Below, piece after piece: positions 31,618 through 38,558 of a stretch of DNA of 38,558 nucleotides. Every line of letters starts with the position of its first letter. Position 1 is the stretch's first letter. The stretch covers positions 1 to 38,558 of the forward strand of contig CAKUZR010000017.1 in assembly GCA_934718065.1 (NCBI GenBank), written 5' to 3'. The notes under the pieces were generated by a model, which was given only the letters and a program-made list of their open reading frames with translations, had not been told where the DNA came from and did no database searches. The translations under genes and the position numbers were made by a program. This stretch comes from an uncultured Treponema sp. GTDB lineage: Bacteria > Spirochaetota > Spirochaetia > Treponematales > Treponemataceae.

Positions 31618-32319
31618 ATGCCTTTAAATCCCCTAACCCAAGTTCTTTTTGAGCTGAAAGATGACAGTTACCGCGAGTTTCATGCGAAGCTTATTCCGAA
31701 TGTTCCGGCTGAAAAAATTATCGGCGTGCGGACTCCGGCTCTGCGTGACTTTGCGAAAAAGGCGGCAAAAAGACATGAGGCAATGGCGTTCCTGGAGGAG
31801 CTTCCGCATTTTTACTACGAGGAAAACAATCTGCACGGTGCGCTGCTTTCCCTGATTTTTCCGAATGACATCGGGCAGTTTCTTGCGGAGCTGGAGCGTT
31901 TTCTTCCGTTTGTTGACAACTGGGCAACCTGCGATATGCTTTCTCCAAAAATCTTCAAAAAAAATCTGCCGCTGGTCTACGAAAAAGTGAAGGGCTGGCT
32001 CAAAAGCGGCAGAACGTACACCGTGCGCTTTGGAATCGTAACTTTGCTCGGATTTTACCTTGACGATGCGTTCAAACCCGAAATGCTTCAGCTGGTTGCG
32101 GACGTAAAATCAGACGAGTTTTATGTAAAAATGGCGGCCGCCTGGTATTTCAGCATTGCGCTTGTAAAGCAGTATGACGCGGCGCTTCCGTACATCCAGA
32201 ACAAGCAGCTCGATCCGAGGACTCACAACAAGGCAATCCAGAAAGCTCTTGAAAGCAGAAGAATCCCGCCCGAAACAAAAGAATATTTGAAAAGTTTGAA
32301 AATCATAGGAAGAGGGTAA
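31618..32319 (+). CDS. DNA alkylation repair protein, AlkD-like
   Basis: A 233-residue all-helical HEAT-like repeat protein of the DNA alkylation repair family. Family-like blocks are IGVRTPALRDFAKKAA (about 34-50), the following YYEENNLHGALLSL, FVDNWATCDMLSPKIF, and YVKMAAAWYFSIALVKQY. AlkD excises 3-methyladenine and 7-methylguanine using a conserved Trp-Asp-Arg set; the W and D in VDNWATCDM are visible. The ATG follows AGGAG with 9-nt spacing. It stands beyond the toxin remnant with no close partner. Confidence 0.88.
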   Translation: MPLNPLTQVLFELKDDSYREFHAKLIPNVPAEKIIGVRTPALRDFAKKAAKRHEAMAFLEELPHFYYEENNLHGALLSLIFPNDIGQFLAELERFLPFVDNWATCDMLSPKIFKKNLPLVYEKVKGWLKSGRTYTVRFGIVTLLGFYLDDAFKPEMLQLVADVKSDEFYVKMAAAWYFSIALVKQYDAALPYIQNKQLDPRTHNKAIQKALESRRIPPETKEYLKSLKIIGRG

Positions 32320-32391
32320 GCGGTAGCTTTCGATTCGTTTTAATAGTTTATAAATTTTCCCATAGTGCCTGTATTTTTTCAACACATTTCG

Positions 32392-32925
32392 TCAGGGAAG
32401 GCTTGCCAGTTCATCTTTTGCGTTCTGAAATTCCGCTGAACCGAATGCACAGAGCATCAAATTCACTTCATAATTCGGGAAATCTTGAACAAACTTTTTA
32501 TAAGCATATCCGCACTGTTTTGCAGATTCGCCGGCAGGATTTGAAAGCTTTCCTCTAAATATGCCGGAACTGATTAAAGGAAATGAAATGCTGTGTAAGT
32601 TGTAATTCTTCAGCACAAGAAGGGAATTATAATAAGCATTGAATAGTTCAAGAAAAGCTTTTGGTGTTCTTGAAAAATCTGGTCCGACTGCATGGATTAT
32701 ATATTTTGCATTTTTCATATTGAAAGCGGGCGTGATTACTGCGTTTCCGTCTTTTACAGGAGTTGGTATAGCGGAACAGGCTTGCGTCAGTTCTTTTGAA
32801 CCGCATTTTCTAAAGATAACTCCACAAATTCCGCTGCCTTCCCAAAGACCTGAATTAGCGGCGTTAACTACTGCATCTGCTGTTTGGTCGGCACAGCTTC
32901 CATGGATCAATTTGAAAGTGGACAT
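32392..32925 (-). CDS. Macro-domain protein
   Basis: A 177-residue stand-alone macro domain that binds ADP-ribose or related nucleotides. Signature segments are DAVVNAANSGLWEGSGICGVIF (about 17-38), the substrate-loop AVITPAFNMKNAKYIIHAVGP, and ISFPLISSGIFRGKLSNPA. The N-A-A-N and G-x-G-I-C pattern resembles hydrolytic macro proteins that remove ADP-ribose or O-acetyl-ADP-ribose. Its ATG overlaps the adenine deaminase stop (TAATG) and GGAG lies in the end of that gene, so the two are translationally coupled. Inferred: nucleotide or ADP-ribose salvage linked to adenine metabolism. Confidence 0.9.
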   Translation of the reverse strand: MSTFKLIHGSCADQTADAVVNAANSGLWEGSGICGVIFRKCGSKELTQACSAIPTPVKDGNAVITPAFNMKNAKYIIHAVGPDFSRTPKAFLELFNAYYNSLLVLKNYNLHSISFPLISSGIFRGKLSNPAGESAKQCGYAYKKFVQDFPNYEVNLMLCAFGSAEFQNAKDELASLP

Positions 32926-34649
32926 TAAAAAATCTCCGTAAATTCAAACCTGTCCACATCAAAAAGGCCGCGGGGCGTTACTTTCAGGTGAGGGATTACG
33001 GGCAGGCTCAGGAATGAAAGTGTCATGAACGGCTCGATTTCGCGGCTGATTCCCAGTTCTTTCCAGGCCAGCTCAAGAAGGTTCTGGAGGCTTTTGCCGA
33101 CTTCCAGGAAGCTTTTGTCCGACATCAGTCCTGCGACCGGAAGCGCGAGCGAGCCTAGAACTGCTCCGTTTTTCACAAGGACGATTCCGCCGCCCATTTC
33201 GTTCAGGGCGTTTACCGCGGCAAAAATATCGCTGTCGTTGTCGCCGGCTGCGATTATGTTGTGCGAGTCGTGGACAACCGTTGTGGCGACCGCTCCGCCT
33301 TTGATTCCGTAGTTTTCAATCAGCGCCTTTCCGATTTTTCCTGTGGCCTTGTGGCGTTCCATCACAATTATTTTCTGAATCCCCGGATTTTTCTTGCAGT
33401 CAAATATTCCGTCAGAAAGAACGACTTTCCGCACTGAACATTCTGTCACAAGGTCGTGGTTTTTCAGGCTGATGACTTTCGCGTTTTCTGATGAAAGATG
33501 GAGCGCAAGGTCTTCAATGGTGAACGGCTTTATGTGGACTGAATGAGTCACCGCCCGGTCAACACGGTTCTTGACTTCAAAAGCGGCTTTTTCGTCCTTG
33601 GCGGCAAGAGTTCCGTCTATAAAAACCATTTCCGGCTCAAAATCCTTCAAATCCTTAAAAAGCACGATGTCCGCAGAATATCCCGGCGCGATAAGCCCTG
33701 TGTTTTTAAGACCGTAACATTCCGCGGCGTTTATTGTCGCCATTGCGACCGCTGAAAAACAGTCAAGTCCGCCCTGAACCGCGATTTTCAGGCTTTCATT
33801 TATGTGTCCGCCCCTGATGATGTCCTGTGTGTGCTTGTCGTCCGTGCACATTGCGCATCTTCTTGAATTTTCCCTTGTCACGGAAGGAAGGATTTCGCGC
33901 AGATTCTGAGCGGCTGAGCCTTGCCTCAAAAGAACGTACATTCCGTTTTCAAGGCGCTCCAAGACTTCGCTTTTCGTGCCGCACTCGTGGTCGGTTCTGA
34001 TTCCGGCGGCGCAGTAGGCATTCAGCTCCAGCTGGGATAATCCCGGCGCATGGCCGTCGGCAGGCTTTCCGGCGTTTCTGGCGGCGCAGATTTTTTCAAG
34101 GACTTCAGGAACGCAGCCCACAACGCCCGGCGCATTCATAATCTCGCCAAGCCCAAGAATTCCAGGCTCTCGCAAAAGCTCCTCAATTTCATCCGCGTCA
34201 AGAGCCGCGCCTGAATCTTCAAAAGGCGTTGCAGGAACACATGACGGAACCATGAAATGGATTTTCAGCGGAACGCGCCGCGCGGAATTCAGCATAAAAT
34301 GAATCCCTTCCGCGCCCTTCACGTTTGCAATTTCATGCGGATCGGCAATCACGGTCGTTGTGCCTTTTGGAACAACCAGCTGCGCAAAAGACTCCGGAGT
34401 GCACATCGAAGATTCAATATGAACGTGCGCATCAATCAGCCCCGCCACAGCAAAAAGCGAGCGGGCATCGATTTCAGTCTTTCCGCTGTAGTTCCCGACG
34501 CCGGCAATAACGCCCTGCTCAATGGCGATGTCAGCCCCGCGGATTGTCCGTGTTATCGGATTCACAACCCGGCAGTTCTTCAAGACAAGCTCCGCCTTGG
34601 CCTTTCCCGCGGCGGCATTCACAACAAGCGAAAGTTTTTTTGCGTTCAT
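32925..34649 (-). CDS. ade: Adenine deaminase
   Basis: A 574-residue metal-dependent amidohydrolase converting adenine to hypoxanthine and ammonia for purine salvage. The metal motif HVHIESSM (about 75-82), DPHEIANVKG, the DGHAPGLS histidine, RTDHECG and TDDKHTQDI are all intact. The C-terminal domain carries HDSHNIIAAGDNDSDI, typical of Ade. The length matches the family. It is upstream of, and coupled to, the macro-domain gene. The + strand remains G-rich here, so the gene is on the lagging side relative to the proposed origin. Confidence 0.95.
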   Translation of the reverse strand: MNAKKLSLVVNAAAGKAKAELVLKNCRVVNPITRTIRGADIAIEQGVIAGVGNYSGKTEIDARSLFAVAGLIDAHVHIESSMCTPESFAQLVVPKGTTTVIADPHEIANVKGAEGIHFMLNSARRVPLKIHFMVPSCVPATPFEDSGAALDADEIEELLREPGILGLGEIMNAPGVVGCVPEVLEKICAARNAGKPADGHAPGLSQLELNAYCAAGIRTDHECGTKSEVLERLENGMYVLLRQGSAAQNLREILPSVTRENSRRCAMCTDDKHTQDIIRGGHINESLKIAVQGGLDCFSAVAMATINAAECYGLKNTGLIAPGYSADIVLFKDLKDFEPEMVFIDGTLAAKDEKAAFEVKNRVDRAVTHSVHIKPFTIEDLALHLSSENAKVISLKNHDLVTECSVRKVVLSDGIFDCKKNPGIQKIIVMERHKATGKIGKALIENYGIKGGAVATTVVHDSHNIIAAGDNDSDIFAAVNALNEMGGGIVLVKNGAVLGSLALPVAGLMSDKSFLEVGKSLQNLLELAWKELGISREIEPFMTLSFLSLPVIPHLKVTPRGLFDVDRFEFTEIF

Positions 34650-34719
34650 AGCCTGATTATAAATCGAAAAGTGAAAAATTCAAGCGGGAAAATAATTTCG
34701 AGTTTTAAATTTTTTATTT

Positions 34720-34858
34720 GGGTGGCTTCTAGCTGGTTCGCTAAGCTCACCAGCCAGAACCAGGCTTTTCAGGGTTCCGGCATTCGCCTCCATTGCTCCA
34801 CAAAAACTTCGCTTTTGTTCCGCAACGCGCTTTGCGCGCCCTTACAATCCTTGCCACA
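34720..34858 (-). repeat. Repeat family B, copy 4 (inverted orientation)
   Basis: Read on the minus strand it runs from GTGGCAAGGATTG to AGAAGCCACCC and is the closest relative of copy 2. Hairpins are CGCGC-AAA-GCGCG and an AAAAGC-GAA-GTTTTT stem, then the conserved AAAGCCTGGTT block and a CTGG/CCAG arm. It lies between ade and the ArsC-like gene. Confidence 0.8.
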
Positions 34859-34938
34859 TCAGAAACCCAAAGTTGAAATTCCAGCCAAAAATTATTGAAA
34901 GAAAACATCCCCGCATCGCAAGTTTTCGTTTTTTCTGT

Positions 34939-34944
34939 TATAAT
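34939..34944 (+). promoter_or_regulatory. -10 box of the ArsC-like gene, leaderless layout
   Basis: TATAAT at 34939-34944 is followed by TTCAGT and then ATG at 34951, with no ribosome site. The -35 region is weak. Confidence 0.55.
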
Positions 34945-34950
34945 TTCAGT

Positions 34951-35307
34951 ATGATTCAGATTTTTGGCACAACAAAAAGTTTCAACACAAAAAAAGCGCA
35001 GATGTGGTTCAAGGAACGGCGCATTCCGTTTCAGTTTGTTGACCTGAAGGAAAAACTAATCAGCCGCGGCGAATTTGAAAGCGTTGTCAGCGCAATTGCT
35101 CGCACAGCAGGCTCCAGGGCGGCCGCATTGGAACTCATGGCCGACAAAAACTCAAAAGACTACGCCTCGTTCGCATACCTCGACGACACCGACAAAGAAG
35201 CCAAACTTTTTGAAAACCAGCTCCTTCTCAACCTTCCAATCTGCCGCAACGGCAAAACCGCCGCCACCTGCGGACTTGATACAAAAGTGTGGGAGGAGTG
35301 GAAGTAA
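34951..35307 (+). CDS. ArsC/Spx-family thioredoxin-fold protein lacking the catalytic cysteine
   Basis: A 118-residue protein with the ArsC/YffB/Spx fold: MIQIFGTTKSFNTKKAQMWF at the start and a C-terminal LNLPICRNGKTAATCG. In arsenate reductases and Spx the motif after the first strand is C-x-T or C-x-x-C; here the aligned position is Ser (TKSFNTKKA), so classical arsenate reduction is unlikely. It is closer to YffB/PA3664-type members of unknown function. The upstream frame is longer, but ATG 34951 is chosen because TATAAT lies 6 nt before it. Confidence 0.82.
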   Translation: MIQIFGTTKSFNTKKAQMWFKERRIPFQFVDLKEKLISRGEFESVVSAIARTAGSRAAALELMADKNSKDYASFAYLDDTDKEAKLFENQLLLNLPICRNGKTAATCGLDTKVWEEWK

Positions 35308-35322
35308 CGCTGAAAAATCAGT

Positions 35323-35919
35323 TCACCGCTTTTTGCAGATGGCGTTAAACCATTGCTCATTTTTATGGGCTGGTCTTGCGTCTTTTGAAATCCAGGTTTC
35401 AATTAATTGAAAATCTTTGTTGCGGTTTAGCAGGGAAGTGAATTTTTCTGCTGTCATATCGTTGAAAAATCTTCCGTTGCGTTCGCCTTCAAATGTTCCG
35501 TGCTTAAAAGAGGAATAGAAAATTCCGCCTGTTTTTAAGGCGTCCGCGATTTTTTTTAGCACGCTCAAAAGTTCCTCTGAATTTAGATGCAGAATTGAAG
35601 AGCATGCCCAAATTCCGTCGTATTTCAGTTTTTCATTAAAAGCCAGGAAATCAACTTGCTCAACTTTTATTCCTGTGACTTCCTCTGCGAATTTGCACAT
35701 TTCTTTTGAGCCGTCAATTGCGCGGACGTTAAAACCTTTTTTTAGAAAATATTTTGCATCGCGCCCAGAACCACATCCAAAATCTAAAATATCCGTGCCG
35801 GGAGTTAAATACGAAAGGAATTTTTCTTGGGTGTCTGAAAAATCCACGTTCAAAGTTCCATTTGCAAATTCCTTGCAGTTTTTGTTGTAATATTCAAGTG
35901 TTTTTTCTTTGTATGTCAT
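35323..35919 (-). CDS. Class I SAM-dependent methyltransferase
   Basis: A 198-residue Rossmann-fold methyltransferase. Motif I is ILDFGCGSGRDAKYF (about 39-53), the acidic residue after strand 2 is in VRAIDGSKEM, and IWACSSILHL is motif IV. There is no N/D-PPY/F motif, so a base-modifying DNA methyltransferase is unlikely; the family fits small-molecule or protein methylation. Its start overlaps the stop of the helicase-nuclease gene by 4 nt (ATGA), showing one operon and coupled synthesis. Function with the helicase is unknown. Confidence 0.85.
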   Translation of the reverse strand: MTYKEKTLEYYNKNCKEFANGTLNVDFSDTQEKFLSYLTPGTDILDFGCGSGRDAKYFLKKGFNVRAIDGSKEMCKFAEEVTGIKVEQVDFLAFNEKLKYDGIWACSSILHLNSEELLSVLKKIADALKTGGIFYSSFKHGTFEGERNGRFFNDMTAEKFTSLLNRNKDFQLIETWISKDARPAHKNEQWFNAICKKR

Positions 35920-38525
35920 TTTTGATTTTCCCGGGAATTAGATTTTGCGCTGTCGGCAACAAAAAGTTCTGGCGTGTGGCTGTTCAGTCTTTCTGCATAA
36001 ATTTCGTCTTTTGCAAAAGAAACAAGAGCGTCCGATTCGATTATTCCGCCAAGATTTCGATAATAATCTCTTAAATCTTCCAGCATCTGTGTTTTTATTT
36101 TTTCTATGTCGTTTTTTGAAAGCGAATCCCACAATGCGGAATTCAGAGCAATTATGCCTAAATCTTTTGAAATATACATAAATCGTTTTCGCTCAAATTT
36201 TTCAAATGGATTTGAAAGCATATTTTCCTTGCAGAGTTTTTCATTTTTCAGGAACTCAGCTGAATAAGGACAGGATTTTTTATCAACAGGAATTTTATTG
36301 TTCAGCCTATTCTGATAAAACTGAATATAATCATATAATATAGAAGAAATATTTGCCTCTCCGATTTCGTTTATATTTTTTAAAAGTGAAAGCAAAAACG
36401 GCATTTTATAGGAAAGAGTGTAATCCCGCTGTTCCAGAAAATCAAAAAAATCTTTATGAATTGTTTTTTCATTATGCTCAGGAATTTTTAATTCGGTTTT
36501 TATTTTTAAGACTGATTCCGGACTGAACATATATATTTTTTTTGTTCCGAACGGAAAAACTGCGTCCGGCGTTATTTTTCTATTTTTAATCCAGGAATTT
36601 ATGGTTCCAGTGCTTACAAAAAATTCCCTTGCAAGCTGCTCCACGCTCAAAAAATCTTTGTATTTTTCAGAAAAATCATCAATATCAATTTTTACAATCC
36701 GCTCGACTCGCTCTGAAAGTCCGTCGACTGTTAGCATTTCGCCTTGTTTGTAGTCTGTTTTTGTTATAAGCCCGAACGGAACGTAATATGGATTTGCAAA
36801 AATTGAATGCATCGAGCAAGGATGAAGCATTGCGCCGTACTCATCAACAACATCGATTATAAGGACATTTTCTTTTGCTGAAGTTTTTCTAAGTCCGCGT
36901 CCTATCTGCTGAAGATATAAAACTTTTGAAAGTGTCGGCCGCGCCATGACAATTATTTTCAACGCAGGATAATCCCAGCCTTCGCTAATCATATTGCAGG
37001 TGCATAGAAATCTGATTTTTTTGCCGGTGAAGTCTTTCATTGTTTGTTCAGCGTTTTTGTCTTTGCTTGTATAAGACGCGGCTGAAATTCCATAGCTGTT
37101 TAAAATTTTCGCCATTTCTTTTGAATGATTTGTATTCACGCAGAAAATAAGTCCTTGCTCAGAACTGAAATTTTCATTTGAAAAATATTGCTTCAAAACA
37201 TAAGCTATAAGTTCATTCCGCGAGGTTACTCTGATTGATTTTTCCAAGTCCGCGTTTACGTAGTCTTTTCCGTTGAACCGGATTTTGCTTAAATCTATAT
37301 TTGTTTCAATTCTAAAAACATTCGCCTGCGCCACAATTCCTTTTTCCATCGCCTCGGAAAGTGAAAGCTGTGTTTTGTAGCTGCTGAAAACTGACTCAAG
37401 CTTTCTTTTGTCTGGACGCTGGTCTGTTGCTGTAAGTCCAATTAAAAAATCCGGCGTGAAATACTGTATTATGCGTTTGTACGTTGGCGCAACAACGTGA
37501 TGAGCTTCGTCCGCCACAATGTATGAATATTCTTCCGGAGAAAAATTTCTGTAGTTGCGGGAAAGAAAAGAATATGTTTTTACATCAATTTTACCTGCAA
37601 GCTGCGGAAGACTGATTTTTATACGCTTGTTCCAGTCTTCAATTATATCTTTGTTTGGAGCTAAAACCAGAGCTTTAAAATTTTCTTTTTGTTCAGAAAA
37701 TTCTTTCAAGTCTTCTTCAATGATTTTTGATTTTCCTGAGGCTGTCGGCAGAACAATTAAAAATGTGTTTATTCCGTTTTTTCTGGAATTTTTAATGTCT
37801 TCAAGCGTCAGTTTTTGATGTTCGTAAAGTTTTATTTGGCGGCTTGCGGTAATTCCGCTGTTCTTGAATTTTGAAGTGCTCGTTCCGAAAAAGTGCCGTA
37901 TGTCATCCTGAATTTTTTCTTCAAACTGGCAGTCTTCGGTTGAAAATCTGTAGAGTTTTATTCCCCATTTTGCACATTCATTTTGTTTTGCAAGCTGTTT
38001 CCTGTATTTTTCAATTCCAATCAGCTGCGGATGATGATAATTTATTCCGTTTTCCTCAACGGCAATGTCGCCGTCTTCTGTATGAACCAAATAATCAAGA
38101 AAAAAAGTGTTGCCGTTTGCATCGTTAATTGAAAATTCTTTGTTCAGAAATTTGATGCTTTCTTCTCCATACACTTTTGAAAATTCTTTTTCAAAATAAA
38201 ATTCCAGCGGAGAGCTTTCAGAAAAATCTTCGCGGTTTGCGGATGGCTTTAATTTTTCATTTTCGTTCTTAGCAGATAAGAACGATTGTATATTTTCTTT
38301 GTCTTCTTCTAAAAATCTATAAACGCGGGAAAATCTGTTTACGTAGGAATTCTGCTTGTCCGTAAGACGAGAATATTCTATGAGCTGCCTGGAATTATTT
38401 TTGCATATTCCGCTGTCAATGATAACAACATTATCTTCAAAAACATAAAAATCTGATTTTCCGCCGTTGCTGTACCGCACAGTTTCTTTTGGAATCTGAT
38501 GAATTATGGAAGAATTTATACTCAT
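35916..38525 (-). CDS. Nuclease-SF2 helicase fusion with internal HTH
   Basis: An 869-residue multidomain protein. Residues about 105-195 resemble a DUF559/Vsr-like PD-(D/E)XK endonuclease (LEFYFEKEF, FLDYLVHTEDGDIAVEENG with D144 and E157, then WGIKLYRF). An SF2 helicase follows: Walker A LPTASGKS (259-266), DEAH (339-342), motif III LTAT (364-367), EGWDYP and motif VI QQIGRGLRK. Around 635-690 a helix-turn-helix of MerR/excisionase type appears (LSVEQLAREFFVSTGTINSWI). The C-terminal 180 residues are unrecognised. Start ATG 38525 follows AGGA. It overlaps the methyltransferase by 4 nt. The arrangement resembles antiphage or restriction-like systems, but no named one fits. Confidence 0.85.
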   Translation of the reverse strand: MSINSSIIHQIPKETVRYSNGGKSDFYVFEDNVVIIDSGICKNNSRQLIEYSRLTDKQNSYVNRFSRVYRFLEEDKENIQSFLSAKNENEKLKPSANREDFSESSPLEFYFEKEFSKVYGEESIKFLNKEFSINDANGNTFFLDYLVHTEDGDIAVEENGINYHHPQLIGIEKYRKQLAKQNECAKWGIKLYRFSTEDCQFEEKIQDDIRHFFGTSTSKFKNSGITASRQIKLYEHQKLTLEDIKNSRKNGINTFLIVLPTASGKSKIIEEDLKEFSEQKENFKALVLAPNKDIIEDWNKRIKISLPQLAGKIDVKTYSFLSRNYRNFSPEEYSYIVADEAHHVVAPTYKRIIQYFTPDFLIGLTATDQRPDKRKLESVFSSYKTQLSLSEAMEKGIVAQANVFRIETNIDLSKIRFNGKDYVNADLEKSIRVTSRNELIAYVLKQYFSNENFSSEQGLIFCVNTNHSKEMAKILNSYGISAASYTSKDKNAEQTMKDFTGKKIRFLCTCNMISEGWDYPALKIIVMARPTLSKVLYLQQIGRGLRKTSAKENVLIIDVVDEYGAMLHPCSMHSIFANPYYVPFGLITKTDYKQGEMLTVDGLSERVERIVKIDIDDFSEKYKDFLSVEQLAREFFVSTGTINSWIKNRKITPDAVFPFGTKKIYMFSPESVLKIKTELKIPEHNEKTIHKDFFDFLEQRDYTLSYKMPFLLSLLKNINEIGEANISSILYDYIQFYQNRLNNKIPVDKKSCPYSAEFLKNEKLCKENMLSNPFEKFERKRFMYISKDLGIIALNSALWDSLSKNDIEKIKTQMLEDLRDYYRNLGGIIESDALVSFAKDEIYAERLNSHTPELFVADSAKSNSRENQK

Positions 38526-38558
38526 AGTTGTCCTAAAAAACGGTCGATTTTCGGGACA

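Overview
The window looks like a gut- or rumen-type spirochaete, most likely Treponema. This is an inference from moderate AT-richness, spirochaete-style lipoproteins with relaxed lipoboxes, strong AAGGAGG ribosome sites and the gene mix; no rRNA or species marker is present. Gene content is mostly chromosomal (addAB, metE, ade, an amino-acid ABC transporter), but at 8.4-12.7 kb sits a complete plasmid-style replication and partition module. It comprises parA, a ribbon-helix-helix partner, a Rep_3-type initiator and two arrays of a 16-bp iteron (TGGAANNNNCTAGTAA) phased at about 21 bp. Base composition changes across this module. To its left the + strand is A-rich with C at or above G; to its right it is G/T-rich out to the window end, even where genes lie on the minus strand. 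That is the signature of a bidirectional origin in use, so I read the module as the origin of this replicon (a chromid, a megaplasmid, or a chromosome using a plasmid-type origin).

Layout. 1-536: non-coding leader with a perfect 14-bp inverted repeat. 537-8386: an Abi_2/HEPN abortive-infection gene, a bacteriohemerythrin and the addB-addA recombination nuclease, closed by a strong terminator. 8387-12714: the origin module, including AT-rich stretches, candidate centromere and operator sites, a leaderless rep gene whose promoter contains an iteron, and copies of two dispersed repeat families. 12715-14141: a queuosine-precursor-type transporter with a short structured leader, coupled to an SDR. 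14196-15293: a 61-aa protein on the minus strand and an Hsp20 gene with a consensus sigma-54 promoter. 15694-19009: a TSCPD protein and a polar amino-acid ABC transporter. 19344-21020: acyl-ACP thioesterase and a LysR regulator. 21188-23467 (minus): metE. 23649-28232: lipoprotein, CDF cation exporter, small lipoprotein and MATE exporter. 28331-32319: DUF4143-type ATPase, CAP-like lipoprotein, AAC(3)-type acetyltransferase, a decayed HigB-like toxin and an AlkD-like repair protein. 32392-34649 (minus): adenine deaminase coupled to a macro-domain protein. 34951-35307: an ArsC-like protein lacking its cysteine. 35323-38525 (minus): a nuclease-helicase fusion overlapping a methyltransferase, which is the best candidate here for an undescribed defence-like operon.

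Cross-cutting signals. Five genes (rep, 26287, 28331, 30315 minus, 34951) have a TATAAT-like box exactly 6 nt before ATG and no ribosome site, which predicts leaderless mRNAs. Two families of dispersed repeats occur: a ~185-bp palindromic-ended element, and a hairpin-chain element whose stems differ between copies but stay paired. Iteron-like sites also occur inside addA, addB and rep. All calls come from reading sequence and translations by eye; no searches were run.
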